Shown in pieces: positions 42,527-51,618 of a stretch of 64,000 nucleotides of DNA. The notes under the pieces are model-generated. The model made no database searches and had not been told where the DNA came from. It saw only the letters and a program-made list of their open reading frames with translations. This DNA comes from Acinetobacter oleivorans DR1 (lineage in GTDB: Bacteria > Pseudomonadota > Gammaproteobacteria > Pseudomonadales > Moraxellaceae). Position numbers and translations under genes: made by a program. Where the stretch lies: assembly GCF_000196795.1 (NCBI RefSeq), contig NC_014259.1:62001-126000 (forward strand), in the 5' to 3' direction. Position 1 is the stretch's first letter, and each line of letters opens with the position of its first letter.

Positions 42527-43750
42527 ATGCGAGAAATCATTCTTATATCCTTTTTAGGACCAGACCAACCAAACCAGTTTACCCGATTAATGCAAGTACT
42601 ATCCGTACATTCATTGCAAATACTGGATGTAGGTCAGGCTGTTATTCATAATCAACTCACATTGGGCATTGTAGTCGCTTCCGATAATGAAACTGCGACC
42701 GCATTGGCAATGAAAGAAATTCTGATTTTAGCACATGATATTGGCTTAACAGTGCGCTTTAAACCAATCACAGGCGCAGAATACGATCAATGGGTAACTG
42801 AAGGTGGCCGTACTCGTTATATCGTCACGGCTTTAGCACCTGAACTCACTGCTGCACACTTACAAGCCGTTACACAAATTGTGTCTAGCCAAGGCTTTAA
42901 CATTGAAACTGTTACCCGTTTATCAGGCCGTGTCGACTTTGAAAAGGATAGCGCATTCCCGCGTCGTGCATGTGTACAGTTTGGTTTAAGCAGTGGCCCA
43001 ACTCTAGATGCTCAAGCTATGCGTGCAGCATGTTTACTTCTTTCAAGTGAATTAAATATTGATGTCGCTGTTCAAGAAGACAATGCTTATCGACGTAACC
43101 GTCGTTTAGTTTGTTTTGATATGGACTCAACACTCATTGAACAAGAAGTGATTGATGAGTTAGCGATTGAAGCAGGGGTAGGCGCACAAGTTGCTGAAAT
43201 CACTGAAAGAGCGATGCAAGGTGAGCTTGATTTCCAGCAAAGCTTCCGTGCTCGTGTTGCATTATTAAAAGGGTTAGATGCTGCTGTTTTACCTAAAATT
43301 GCAGAGCGTTTAACTATTACTGAAGGTGCAGAGCGTCTCATCTCGACCTTAAAAGCGCTTGGTTATAAAACGGCAATTTTATCTGGTGGATTCCAGTATT
43401 TTGCTGAATACCTACAAGGCAAACTTGGTATTGATGAAGTTCATGCCAACATTTTAGATGTGCAAGACGGTTTCGTAACAGGTGAAGTGAAAGGCGCAAT
43501 TGTTGATGGCGCTCGTAAAGCTGAGCTATTACGCGAACTTGCAAATAAAATGGGTATTTCTCTAGAGCAAGCGATGGCGGTCGGCGATGGTGCAAACGAT
43601 TTGCCAATGCTAGCGATTGCAGGGCTTGGTGTAGCTTATCGCGCTAAACCTTTAGTTCGTCAAAATGCAAATCAGGCTATTTCAAGTGTGGGTTTAGATG
43701 GGGTTCTATATTTACTTGGTATGCATGACAAAGATTTAAACCGTGCTTAA
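42527..43750 (+). CDS. serB: Phosphoserine phosphatase
   Basis: SerB dephosphorylates phosphoserine in the last step of serine synthesis. The 407-residue protein is the long form: an N-terminal region with ACT-like domains (about 1-185) that may sense serine, then the HAD catalytic domain with 'LVCFDMDSTLIEQEVIDELA' (nucleophile Asp), 'KTAILSGGFQYFAEYL' and 'AVGDGANDLPMLAIAGLGVA'. It is divergent from the ytjB-like gene with a 59-bp gap and ends at a strong terminator. Confidence 0.97.
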   Translation: MREIILISFLGPDQPNQFTRLMQVLSVHSLQILDVGQAVIHNQLTLGIVVASDNETATALAMKEILILAHDIGLTVRFKPITGAEYDQWVTEGGRTRYIVTALAPELTAAHLQAVTQIVSSQGFNIETVTRLSGRVDFEKDSAFPRRACVQFGLSSGPTLDAQAMRAACLLLSSELNIDVAVQEDNAYRRNRRLVCFDMDSTLIEQEVIDELAIEAGVGAQVAEITERAMQGELDFQQSFRARVALLKGLDAAVLPKIAERLTITEGAERLISTLKALGYKTAILSGGFQYFAEYLQGKLGIDEVHANILDVQDGFVTGEVKGAIVDGARKAELLRELANKMGISLEQAMAVGDGANDLPMLAIAGLGVAYRAKPLVRQNANQAISSVGLDGVLYLLGMHDKDLNRA

Positions 43751-44159
43751 TCCATAAGACTAAGCTTTAAGCGCTACTTCAGAGTAGCGCTTTTTTTATG
43801 CAGAATCGTCATAAAAACAAGCATGTTATGCTCAAATCATGCACAGAAAAAAGGCAATAAAAAAATCTGAAAAAAACTTATTTTGGCCCTTAAAAACAGC
43901 ATATTTTTTTGTAATGACACGCCAGAATTGATGCCATATAGGGAATCGAACTTTTTGAATTTTACAAAAATGTAATGACAAAAGAATGTTGCGACAAAGT
44001 ATGTCGCATTAAGAAAAAACGGGTCTTTTTTTCTAAAAAAAAACATCCATAATGCATCCTAAGCTTCAACACAAATTATGAATTAAAGTTGTTTTTGGAA
44101 TGAGGTCGGGTTTTTAAGACCGAATCTTTTTAGACGTTTTCATTAAGACGGAGGTTTCT
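43751..44159. other. 409-bp spacer between serB and the small membrane protein gene
   Basis: The spacer begins with the serB terminator. It also has TGTAATGACA twice (43910-43919 and 43971-43980), a perfect hairpin TGCGACA-N5-TGTCGCA at 43990-44008, and a GGTC/GACC hairpin near 44105. A short open frame on the minus strand (43837-44046) is low-complexity and not convincing. The spacer is long for a simple promoter. Confidence 0.45.
43768..43798 (+). terminator. Terminator of serB
   Basis: AGCGCTAC and GTAGCGCT form an 8-bp stem with a 6-nt loop, followed by seven T bases. Confidence 0.93.
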
Positions 44160-44495
44160 ATGGTAACAGCGAATTTTGCCGCTATCGCCGGATTCAGCTT
44201 GATCGCTGTCGCGCTTGTTGCTGTTTTCTTTTCTCCTTACCGTCGTTGGCTTGGTTTTATGCTTGCAGGGATGTTCTTTTGGGGGCTATTGGAAGTGGTC
44301 CGTTTTGGAGTTCAAGTCACTTTTGAAATGCCAGTCACATATAGTTATTTAACTGCACTAAGTCTAGCGATGGTAATGGTTACATTTGTTTTGTTACGTG
44401 AGGATAAACAGGCACAAAAGGCTTTGGCAAATCGCCAATATATAGAACACACGCCAGTATATGAAGATGATCAGCAGCAATGTTCTAGCCGATAA
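44160..44495 (+). CDS. Small inner membrane protein, 111 aa, unknown
   Basis: The protein has three hydrophobic segments (about residues 7-25, 31-50 and 60-80) and a charged cytoplasmic-looking tail. I do not recognise a family. A strong GGAGG site 7 bp before the ATG and a clear terminator support a real gene. It is transcribed alone after a 409-bp spacer that contains hairpins, so its expression may be controlled. Confidence 0.75.
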   Translation: MVTANFAAIAGFSLIAVALVAVFFSPYRRWLGFMLAGMFFWGLLEVVRFGVQVTFEMPVTYSYLTALSLAMVMVTFVLLREDKQAQKALANRQYIEHTPVYEDDQQQCSSR

Positions 44496-44515
44496 TTAAA
44501 TTGTTATCTAACGGT

Positions 44516-44543
44516 AAAAAGGTATGCACAGCATGCCTTTTTT
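44516..44543 (+). terminator. Terminator of the small membrane protein gene
   Basis: AAAAGGTATGC and GCATGCCTTTT pair (one G-U) with a 3-nt loop and a T run. Confidence 0.85.
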
Positions 44544-44740
44544 ATTTACGAAACGTGATTTTTATTATACAAAGCATTTATTAAAAAATAGCCAGTTATG
44601 CTACGATAGACGCGTCTGTTGACGTTTCATCTAGATTGCGTTGCCAGCTAAAAATTATCAGTTGATGCACAAAACACAAGCAATGGTATGTCCTTGCTGA
44701 GTTTTGCTCTAAAGTTTTCATAAAAATACAATAGGCGTGA

Positions 44741-45226
44741 ATGTTCATGAAACTTTCTTCTATACCTGTAGTCAAGTTACCTCTCGTTGATGTCAGTACA
44801 GACCCGTTAGATTTATTGGTAGCAGGTTTAGTGCTGCGTATGAAGCAATTGGCACGTACTAGCCCTAAGTTTATTGAATTGATTCATGACCGCGCTTTCC
44901 GTATTCAGATTGGTACGGACTTAGGTGTTGCACGTCAGATCATTATTAATAATGGACAGATTGATACTGTTGCAGGTGCACCTGAAAAAGCTGACTTTAT
45001 CTTGCAGTTTGCAGATAGCGAACAGGGTGTAAAAACTTTGATTAAAGGTGACCCAACTGCATTTATGACAGGCATGCAAAACGGCAGTATTAAAATGGAA
45101 GGAGACTTTAGCCTACTCGTTTGGTTTAACCAAGTGGCTAGACTCATTCCACCTAAGTTGCCAAAACCAGTTAAAGAGAAAGTACGTCAAGCACGCGCTT
45201 TTATTAAAGAGAAAACTGGTCGTTAA
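44741..45226 (+). CDS. SCP2 sterol-binding domain protein, UbiT-like
   Basis: This 161-residue cytoplasmic protein is almost entirely one SCP2 lipid-binding domain ('FRIQIGTDLGVARQIIINNG', 'ADFILQFADSEQGVKTLIKG', 'GSIKMEGDFSLLVWFNQVAR'). It resembles the COG3154/UbiT group, whose E. coli member assists oxygen-independent ubiquinone synthesis with UbiU and UbiV. Those partners are not in this window, so a ubiquinone role is an inference. It converges on dtd across a bidirectional terminator. Confidence 0.82.
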   Translation: MFMKLSSIPVVKLPLVDVSTDPLDLLVAGLVLRMKQLARTSPKFIELIHDRAFRIQIGTDLGVARQIIINNGQIDTVAGAPEKADFILQFADSEQGVKTLIKGDPTAFMTGMQNGSIKMEGDFSLLVWFNQVARLIPPKLPKPVKEKVRQARAFIKEKTGR

Positions 45227-45237
45227 TCGCCAGATAT

Positions 45238-45266
45238 AAAAAAACTCCCAAATGGGAGTTTTTTTA
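45238..45266. terminator. Bidirectional terminator between the SCP2 gene and dtd
   Basis: AAAACTCCCA and TGGGAGTTTT form a 10-bp stem with a 2-nt spacer and A/T tracts on both sides. Confidence 0.92.
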
Positions 45267-45269
45267 TAT

Positions 45270-45713
45270 CTATGCTTCGACTTCTAGATTGAACGTTACC
45301 GGACCATCATTAATGAGATGAACCTTCATATCGGCAGCAAATATCCCAGTTTGTACTTTTTCAAATTGTGAATGGGCATATTCAACCAACTGTTCATATA
45401 ACGCTTTGGCATCTGCTGGTGGCATGGCTGGGCCAAAATCTGGACGTAACCCTTTTTGCGTTTGAGCCATTAGAGTAAATTGTGAAACAAGCAGGATTCC
45501 ACCATTTGCTTGAGAGACATTCCAACCCATTTTGCCTTGTTCGTCATCAAAGATGCGATATTTCAAAATCTTATCAATAAGCTTCTGGCCAATTGCTAAA
45601 GTGTCATCACGGCCAATGCCTAAAAAAACCAGTAGTCCGTGTTGGATTTCACCAGTAGTCTCACCGTCAACCACCACTTTGGCTTCAAGAACTCGTTGTA
45701 TTAAAGCGCGCAT
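45270..45713 (-). CDS. dtd: D-aminoacyl-tRNA deacylase
   Basis: Dtd removes D-amino acids (and glycine wrongly attached to tRNA-Ala) from tRNAs. The start 'MRALIQRVLEAKVVVDGE' at 45713 fits the family and gives 147 residues, the normal length. The two active-site motifs are 'LLVSQFTLMAQTQKGLRPDF' and the cross-subunit 'NDGPVTFNLE' near the C-terminus. Confidence 0.97.
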   Translation of the reverse strand: MRALIQRVLEAKVVVDGETTGEIQHGLLVFLGIGRDDTLAIGQKLIDKILKYRIFDDEQGKMGWNVSQANGGILLVSQFTLMAQTQKGLRPDFGPAMPPADAKALYEQLVEYAHSQFEKVQTGIFAADMKVHLINDGPVTFNLEVEA

Positions 45714-45881
45714 AGTTAAAGCAAATTTCTGCAATTAATTGAATTGGTTTAGTTTAGCAGAATTTAAATTAAATGATTTTTAAAAGGAAATTTCATGGAA
45801 TTGCAACAATGGTCTAAAAGCTCGCAATTGATTTATAAAAATATGCTTTAATGCTAAGAAGCAAGCGAATAATCATTGACT

Positions 45882-47096
45882 ATGTCTCCAATTATCCATT
45901 CTTTACTAGATACAGACTTGTACAAATTTACGATGTTACAAGTGGTTTTGCATAAATTCCCGCAAACCCATAGTGTCTACCATTTCCGCTGTAGAAATTT
46001 AGAAGATACTGTCTATCCACTAGTAGATATTTTGGATGATTTAAACGAACAACTCGACTATTTGTGTAGTCTTAAATATAAAGAAGACGAGCTTCAATAT
46101 TTACGTAAATTGCGCTTTATAAAAAGTGACTTTGTCGATTATTTAGAACTGTTTCAACTGAAGCGACGCTTTATTCGAGCTAGCATCGATGCGGAAGGTC
46201 GTTTGGATATTCATATTGAAGGTCCAATGGTCCAAGCCATGATGTTTGAAATTTTTGTATTGGCAATTGTAAATGAACTTTATTTTAGCCGTATCAAAAC
46301 CGATGAAGTATGGGCTGAAGGCGAGCGCCGTTTAAAGGCTAAGCTTGAATTGATTCAGGAATATGAAAAAACACAAAAACCGAATGACCCGCCATTCTTG
46401 GTTTCTGATTTTGGTACACGTCGCCGTTATAGCTTCGTATGGCAAAAACATGTGGTAGCAGCCTTTCATAAAACAGTACCAAATGTGTTCCGTGGTACAA
46501 GTAATGTCCTGCTTGCAAAAGAGTTAAACATTACGCCAATTGGAACCATGGCTCATGAATTCCTACAAGCTTTTCAGGCACTTGATGTACGATTGCGTGA
46601 CTTTCAAAAAGCTGCTTTAGAGACGTGGGTTCAGGAATATCGCGGAGATTTAGGAATTGCCCTAACTGATGTTGTTGGTATGGATGCGTTCCTCCGAGAT
46701 TTTGATTTGTATTTTGCGAAACTATTTGATGGCTTACGCCATGACAGTGGTGACCCTTACGAGTGGGGCGATAAGGCTTATGCGCATTATCGTAAGTTAA
46801 AAATTGATACCAAAACCAAGATGCTGACTTTTAGCGATGGTCTTAACTTGCCAAAAGCATGGGAATTACATCAATACTTTAAAGATCGTTTTCAGGTGAG
46901 TTTTGGTATTGGAACTAATTTGACCAATGATATGGGACAAAAGCCGCTCAATATTGTGTTGAAACTAGTCGAATGTAATGGTCAGTCGGTTGCGAAAATT
47001 TCTGATAGTCCCGGTAAAACCATGACTGATAACGATACTTTCTTGGCTTATTTACGTCAGGTTTTTGAAATTGAAGAACTTGAAGAAGTGGTTTAA
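45882..47096 (+). CDS. pncB: Nicotinate phosphoribosyltransferase
   Basis: PncB couples nicotinate to PRPP, driven by ATP, in NAD salvage. It takes the product of PncA (4.7 kb). The ATG at 45882 ('MSPIIHSLLDTDLYKFTMLQ') is the natural start, giving 404 residues. Conserved segments include 'LLDTDLYKFTM', 'FGTRRRYSF', 'RGTSNVLLAKELNITPIGTM' with the autophosphorylated His region 'AHEFLQAF', and 'DGLRHDSGDPYEWG'. It seems to be transcribed alone. Confidence 0.97.
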   Translation: MSPIIHSLLDTDLYKFTMLQVVLHKFPQTHSVYHFRCRNLEDTVYPLVDILDDLNEQLDYLCSLKYKEDELQYLRKLRFIKSDFVDYLELFQLKRRFIRASIDAEGRLDIHIEGPMVQAMMFEIFVLAIVNELYFSRIKTDEVWAEGERRLKAKLELIQEYEKTQKPNDPPFLVSDFGTRRRYSFVWQKHVVAAFHKTVPNVFRGTSNVLLAKELNITPIGTMAHEFLQAFQALDVRLRDFQKAALETWVQEYRGDLGIALTDVVGMDAFLRDFDLYFAKLFDGLRHDSGDPYEWGDKAYAHYRKLKIDTKTKMLTFSDGLNLPKAWELHQYFKDRFQVSFGIGTNLTNDMGQKPLNIVLKLVECNGQSVAKISDSPGKTMTDNDTFLAYLRQVFEIEELEEVV

Positions 47097-47146
47097 GTAA
47101 TAAATAGTCTCGCTATTTTGTATTTTTAAAAGTAAGAATGCTGATA

Positions 47147-47181
47147 TCTGATTTTCTGCTAAAGAGTTGTAGAAAATCAGA
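47147..47181 (+). terminator. Hairpin after pncB, possible terminator
   Basis: TCTGATTTTCT and AGAAAATCAGA form a perfect 11-bp stem with a 13-nt loop, 50 bp after the stop codon. Only GTTTGTT follows, so termination would be weak. Confidence 0.5.
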
Positions 47182-47237
47182 GTTTGTTAGATATAAGCTT
47201 ATGCTAATATGAAATTAAGCTGGTATAAAAAGAAACC

Positions 47238-48092
47238 ATGACGATGACACTCCCGGATTTTAAACTCGATTTATTAATAGAAGCAGAAGAATTAGTGCCT
47301 TATTTAGGCAATGAATATATTCGCATTGTAGATTTGAGCCGTGCTTCTGTTTATGAGCAACTTCATATTCCGCATGCTATTCACTTACAACCTAAATGGT
47401 TAGTGTCTCAACACGAAGAAGCCACTGGCATTTTGCCAGATGAAGCAGGTCTACAAGCACTGATTGAGAAATTGAATATTTCATCTAATCATCATGTTGT
47501 GGTCTATGACGATGAAGGCGGAGCATGGGCTGGACGTTTAATCTGGAATTTACATTGCTTAGGTTTCACACGTACCAGTTTAATTAATGGCGGTATCCAT
47601 GCATGGTTAGGAGCAGGGTTACCAACGACAGCAGAAGTCGAAGAAGTTTCTCCTGTTACTGACTTAATTCAGATTGATTTATCGCATGCCGCTCAGTTCC
47701 GTGTGAACTATGAAGAGCTACGCAAACAAGTAGAACAAGAAAATGTTCAATTGTGGGATTGCCGGACGAGTGATGAATATAGTGGGATCCGTTTAGCAGC
47801 GCGACGCGGCGGTCACATTCCAAATGCACTCCATTTTGAATGGAGTACTGCACTTAATCGTCAAAATCATCTAAAATTGCATCCGCTTGAACGCACGCGG
47901 CAGCGCCTTGAACAACTTGGGTTCGATTTACAGCAACCTGTAGTTGTGTACTGCCAGTCACATCACCGTTCCGGTTTGGCCTATATTTTGGCTAGGCTCT
48001 TGGGCTGGGAAGCAAAAGCCTATGATGGTGCGTGGAGTGAATGGGGCAATCGCCTCGATAGTCCTATTATTACTGGAGAATCACCGTCGTGA
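47238..48092 (+). CDS. Two-domain rhodanese-type sulfurtransferase (3-mercaptopyruvate sulfurtransferase-like)
   Basis: This 284-residue protein has two rhodanese domains. The first (residues about 15-135) lacks a catalytic cysteine; the second holds it in 'PVVVYCQSHHRSGLAY', with 'WDCRTSDEYSG' before it. The active loop CQSHHRS differs from CGTGVTA of E. coli SseA and from the CRKGVTA of thiosulfate-using rhodaneses, so the sulfur donor is uncertain. It overlaps the psd start by 4 bp (GTGA), so the two are coupled. Confidence 0.87.
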   Translation: MTMTLPDFKLDLLIEAEELVPYLGNEYIRIVDLSRASVYEQLHIPHAIHLQPKWLVSQHEEATGILPDEAGLQALIEKLNISSNHHVVVYDDEGGAWAGRLIWNLHCLGFTRTSLINGGIHAWLGAGLPTTAEVEEVSPVTDLIQIDLSHAAQFRVNYEELRKQVEQENVQLWDCRTSDEYSGIRLAARRGGHIPNALHFEWSTALNRQNHLKLHPLERTRQRLEQLGFDLQQPVVVYCQSHHRSGLAYILARLLGWEAKAYDGAWSEWGNRLDSPIITGESPS

Positions 48093-48940
48093 GTTTCACA
48101 TCTCGATTAAAAAAAGAATTATTTATTAAGGCACAAAACCTTGTACCACAGCATCAATTGAGCCGTGTAGTAGGTAAAGTTGCTGCGAGTGAAAATCCAG
48201 TTGTGAAAACTGCTGTTATTCATGCATTTAAAACCAAATATGGGATTGATTTATCGATTGCTGAACAAGGCAATGCACTGAAATATAAATCTTTTAATGA
48301 CTTTTTTACCCGTGCTTTAAAAGATGGCGTGCGTCTCGTTGACGAAAATGCAGATAGCATTGTCTCACCTGCTGATGGTGCTATTTCTCAGATTGGTAAA
48401 ATTACTGCGGGTGAAGTATTTCAAGCAAAAGGCCAAAGCTTTTCTGTAGAGAAACTCATTGGCGACCCACAACTTGCTCAGCCATTCCAAGAAGGTGAGT
48501 TCGCGACAGTCTATCTTTCTCCACGTGATTATCACCGTGTACATATGCCGTTTGCAGGTACATTAACTGAAACCTTGTATGTACCAGGTGAGCTATTTTC
48601 GGTAAATCAGGTGACTGCTGAAAATGTACCGGGACTATTTGCCCGTAATGAACGCATGGTGTGTTTGTTTGATACTGAACTTGGTCGTATGGCTGTTGTG
48701 TTAGTGGGTGCAATGATTGTTGCTGGTATTGAAACTGTGGCGACAGGTAAAGTGAAACCTTCAGGTCGTATTGAATTACAGCATCATCAGTTAAAGCTAG
48801 AGAAAGGTGCTGAGCTTGGACGTTTTTATTTAGGTTCTACCGCAGTTATTTTATTTGAAAAAGATAAGATCGAATGGGAACAACGTTTTAAAGCTGAGTC
48901 TGTGGTTGTAATGGGCGAGCGCATGGGACATACAGTTTAG
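48089..48940 (+). CDS. psd: Phosphatidylserine decarboxylase proenzyme
   Basis: Psd decarboxylates phosphatidylserine to phosphatidylethanolamine at the inner membrane. The start is GTG, overlapping the previous gene by 4 bp. The 283-residue proenzyme has the self-cleavage motif 'RFYLGSTAVILFE', where the Ser of LGST becomes the pyruvoyl group of the small subunit. Other landmarks are 'SPADGAISQIGKI' and 'LSPRDYHRVHMPFAG'. A terminator follows. Confidence 0.97.
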   Translation: MSFTSRLKKELFIKAQNLVPQHQLSRVVGKVAASENPVVKTAVIHAFKTKYGIDLSIAEQGNALKYKSFNDFFTRALKDGVRLVDENADSIVSPADGAISQIGKITAGEVFQAKGQSFSVEKLIGDPQLAQPFQEGEFATVYLSPRDYHRVHMPFAGTLTETLYVPGELFSVNQVTAENVPGLFARNERMVCLFDTELGRMAVVLVGAMIVAGIETVATGKVKPSGRIELQHHQLKLEKGAELGRFYLGSTAVILFEKDKIEWEQRFKAESVVVMGERMGHTV

Positions 48941-48969
48941 TAAACGATATAACCCCTATAAGATAAATA

Positions 48970-49001
48970 AACCCTGACTTTAATTATTCAGGGTTTTTTT
49001 T
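48970..49001 (+). terminator. Terminator of psd
   Basis: AACCCTGA and TCAGGGTT form an 8-bp stem with a 10-nt loop followed by a T run. Confidence 0.92.
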
Positions 49002-49297
49002 GATTTAAATTATATAAACGTAAAATATATAACTATTTTTTTATTTATATTATATAGAAATATAATTGTTATTAAGTGATCTGAAATAGGACATTATAGA
49101 AGCTAGTCTATAAATATGTGTCTGAAGAGAGCAAAATATTAATATGATTAAAAAATAATAAATAAAAATAGAAAGAAATATTTAAGTTAGACTTAAGTCG
49201 TAATTTTAATTTTATTTGAAGATAAGTTATTAAATCTAAAAAAATATTTAATTTTATAAATATGAAGCGCTTTTTAGATATTGCACAGCCTTTAGCC

Positions 49298-49315
49298 TTG
49301 GCACAATGCTTGCTA
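49298..49315 (+). promoter_or_regulatory. Sigma-54 (RpoN) promoter of the acetamidase-type gene
   Basis: TTGGCAC-N5-TTGCTA has both invariant elements (GG at -24, GC at -12) with the exact spacing. A transcript would start near 49327, about 40 bases before the ATG. A nitrogen-type control fits an amide-hydrolysing product. Confidence 0.75.
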
Positions 49316-49365
49316 ACTATTGAGGACCTTACAGTAATTTTCATATTTTTTTAGGTTCTGAAATC

Positions 49366-50586
49366 ATGTTAAAAGTTAAACGTCTGACAGCTTCGGTTTT
49401 ATCTGTACTTTGTATTTCACTCAGCCATGCCAATGATTTTAAAGTTTTAAATCAAATTTCAAAACAGCCTACTCAACTTCAAAGTGGCGAATATAAAGGT
49501 AATTATTACGTTCCATCTACTTTAAATACCATTACATGGGGTTATTTACCGAATCGGGATGCCAAACCAGTTCTTACTGTTCCATCGGGTAGTGTTGTGA
49601 CATTTGATACGGTTTCTCATGAAGGTTTGCTTGAAGACCAAGGGCGTAATGCTGAAAAGTTCTTTCAATCGAATGGTGTAAAATCTAATGAAATTTTGGA
49701 AGATGCAAAAACAATTACACAGTCAAATTTAAAGCATGATTTTCATAAAGATGGGCCACATATTGTGACAGGTCCTGTTGCAATTGAAGGCGCACAGCCC
49801 GGTGATATTTTGAAAGTTGAGGTACTTAAAGTTGAGCCGCGTGTACCTTACGGTGTTATTTCAAATCGACATGGTAAAGGTGCTTTAGTCGGAGAATTTC
49901 CTAAAAAAGCAAAGCAAGAAAATGCATCGGCTGAGCATCCTGAACGCTATGGAAATGTCTCAATTTTCACACCAATTGAAAAAAATGCTAAAGGTGAGTA
50001 CGAAGGTGTATTAAAAACAGAATCGGGTAAATCAATACGTTTCCCGCTTTATCCTTTTATGGGAATTATGGGGGTAGCAGCCAATACTTCTGAGCCTGTT
50101 CACTCTGTACCCCCTGCAATGTATGGTGGAAATATTGATATTAATGAACTAGGTGCAGGTTCAACAGCCTATTATCCTGTTCAGGTCAAAGGTGCATTAT
50201 TCTATACGGGTGATAGTCATTTCGCGCAAGGGGATGGTGAAGTAGCATTAACTGCACTCGAAGCTTCAGCACGTGCAACACTAAAATTTACCTTGCTCAA
50301 AGCAGGTAAAAATAAAATACCGGGCAAAGAGTTAAAACAACCTTTAGCTGAAAATGCTGAGTTTTGGATTACACCAGGCCTTGATGAAGATTTAGATGAA
50401 GCGATTAAAAAGTCTACACGTGAAGCCATTCGTTTCTTAAACCAAGAATACGGTATTGATGAAGCAACAGCTTATGCGTATTTAAGTGCCGCAACTGATT
50501 TTGAAGTTTCACAAGTTGTAGATAAAACCAAAGGGATCCATGCAAAAATCAGAAAAGCTGATTTTAAAGAGTTTGAGAGTAAATAA
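49366..50586 (+). CDS. Exported acetamidase/formamidase family protein
   Basis: This 406-residue protein has a signal peptide cleaved probably after 'ISLSHA' (residue 22), which is unusual for this mostly cytoplasmic family. The FmdA/AmdA fold is shown by 'VPSGSVVTFDTVSHEG', 'DGPHIVTGPVAIEGAQPGDI', 'GNIDINELGAGSTAYYPVQV' and 'ALFYTGDSHFAQGDGEVALT'. Such enzymes release ammonia from short amides. With its sigma-54 promoter it is probably a periplasmic nitrogen-scavenging enzyme. The amide used is unknown; the formamide made by HutG is one candidate. Confidence 0.87.
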   Translation: MLKVKRLTASVLSVLCISLSHANDFKVLNQISKQPTQLQSGEYKGNYYVPSTLNTITWGYLPNRDAKPVLTVPSGSVVTFDTVSHEGLLEDQGRNAEKFFQSNGVKSNEILEDAKTITQSNLKHDFHKDGPHIVTGPVAIEGAQPGDILKVEVLKVEPRVPYGVISNRHGKGALVGEFPKKAKQENASAEHPERYGNVSIFTPIEKNAKGEYEGVLKTESGKSIRFPLYPFMGIMGVAANTSEPVHSVPPAMYGGNIDINELGAGSTAYYPVQVKGALFYTGDSHFAQGDGEVALTALEASARATLKFTLLKAGKNKIPGKELKQPLAENAEFWITPGLDEDLDEAIKKSTREAIRFLNQEYGIDEATAYAYLSAATDFEVSQVVDKTKGIHAKIRKADFKEFESK

Positions 50587-50588
50587 AT

Positions 50589-50616
50589 AAAAAGGGAGCT
50601 ATGCTCCCTTTTTGTT
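50589..50616. terminator. Bidirectional terminator between convergent genes
   Basis: AAAAAGGGAGC and GCTCCCTTTTT form an 11-bp stem with a 3-nt loop. It serves the acetamidase-type gene and the convergent binding protein gene. Confidence 0.93.
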
Positions 50617-51377
50617 TATTTAGTCCAACCATATTTTTTGAAAATAGTATTACCTTGCTGAGACGATAAGAACTCTACAAAACGTTTAGCTTCAGCATCT
50701 TTTAAACTATGCTTGGTTAAGGCTACACCTGCATCTCGATAGACAACCAGCTCTGGTTCAATAGGTATAATTTGCCCAACATCTGGGTTACTAATTCCCC
50801 AAATATTAAAAACTAACCAAGCATCATAGCTGCTATTTTCTTCCCAGTTTTTCTTGGCAATACCTGTATTGGCTGCATAGGTGGCAATATTTTTTCGAAC
50901 AGATTTGGTTAATTGAATATTGCCAGTTCTACCAGCAATATCCTCCCACATACCGACCTGACCTGCACCATGAGTAACTAAAATTTTAACGCCAGATTTA
51001 GCTAGATCTTTAAATCCTTTAATATTTTTAGGATTTCCTTTGCGTACTAAAATGGCTGCAGGGCGTAAATATAAAGGTTCCACCGAGTCTTTTATAATTT
51101 GCTCAGAAAAAGCATTTTCAAAATCAGACATCATGGCTTCAGAACCACTATATATAACATCGGCATCTAGTTTCGCTTTGTCATACCATTGAGAAGTAGG
51201 CCCAGACGTTAGATGGACTGCTATGCCAGTCTTATTGGTAAATTGTTTGGCTGCTTCTTTCATGGCGGGTGCTGGTCCACCAGGACCATACACTTGTACA
51301 TCTGCAAAGCTATGGATAGGTAGAGAACCGAGAATAAGACAAATCAGGTATGGTATAAATTTATATTGTTTTGACAT
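50616..51377 (-). CDS. Orphan periplasmic substrate-binding protein (ModA-like, type 2 fold)
   Basis: This 253-residue protein has a signal peptide ('LILGSLPIHSFA', cleavage near residue 25). The mature part has the ModA-type pattern: 'VQVYGPGGPAPAMKEAAKQF', 'GIAVHLTSGPTSQWYDKAKL', 'ADVIYSGSEAMMSDF' and 'LYLRPAAILVRKGNP'. It could bind an oxyanion or small anionic ligand. No permease or ATPase gene is adjacent, so it either works with a transporter elsewhere or has another role. It stands between two other exported proteins. Confidence 0.82.
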   Translation of the reverse strand: MSKQYKFIPYLICLILGSLPIHSFADVQVYGPGGPAPAMKEAAKQFTNKTGIAVHLTSGPTSQWYDKAKLDADVIYSGSEAMMSDFENAFSEQIIKDSVEPLYLRPAAILVRKGNPKNIKGFKDLAKSGVKILVTHGAGQVGMWEDIAGRTGNIQLTKSVRKNIATYAANTGIAKKNWEENSSYDAWLVFNIWGISNPDVGQIIPIEPELVVYRDAGVALTKHSLKDAEAKRFVEFLSSQQGNTIFKKYGWTK

Positions 51378-51618
51378 TTTAATCGCTATAGTAATTAAGA
51401 AAATATCAGCATATATTTTTTATTATTTAAACGGGATTAATTTTTGCAACGATATTTATAATACATTTCTTTAAAATATATTTTAATTAGATTTTAAGTG
51501 ACTGTATAAATGTAAATTCTTTTGAAGTAAATATAACTATAGAAGATTTTATGGTAATTTATATTTTATAAATTGATTATTTGAATAGATATATTGTAAA
51601 TAATAGAGGAGTAATCCC

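Larger units (their letters stand above)
48941..49365. promoter_or_regulatory. AT-rich spacer between psd and the acetamidase-type gene
   Basis: It holds the psd terminator and, at its far end, the sigma-54 promoter at 49298-49315. The 290 bp between are very AT-rich and could hold enhancer sites for a sigma-54 activator, although I see no clear NtrC palindrome. The minus-strand open frame at 49108-49344 is low-complexity and rejected. Confidence 0.5.

Noticed and set aside
43837..44046. Minus-strand frame of 69 codons between serB and the small membrane protein gene
   Set aside because: It consists mainly of Phe/Lys runs from A/T tracts and overlaps hairpins and repeats. No ribosome binding site is seen.
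49108..49344. Minus-strand frame of 78 codons before the exported amidase
   Set aside because: It is Leu/Lys/Ile low-complexity from AT-rich DNA and would run through the sigma-54 promoter of the next gene.
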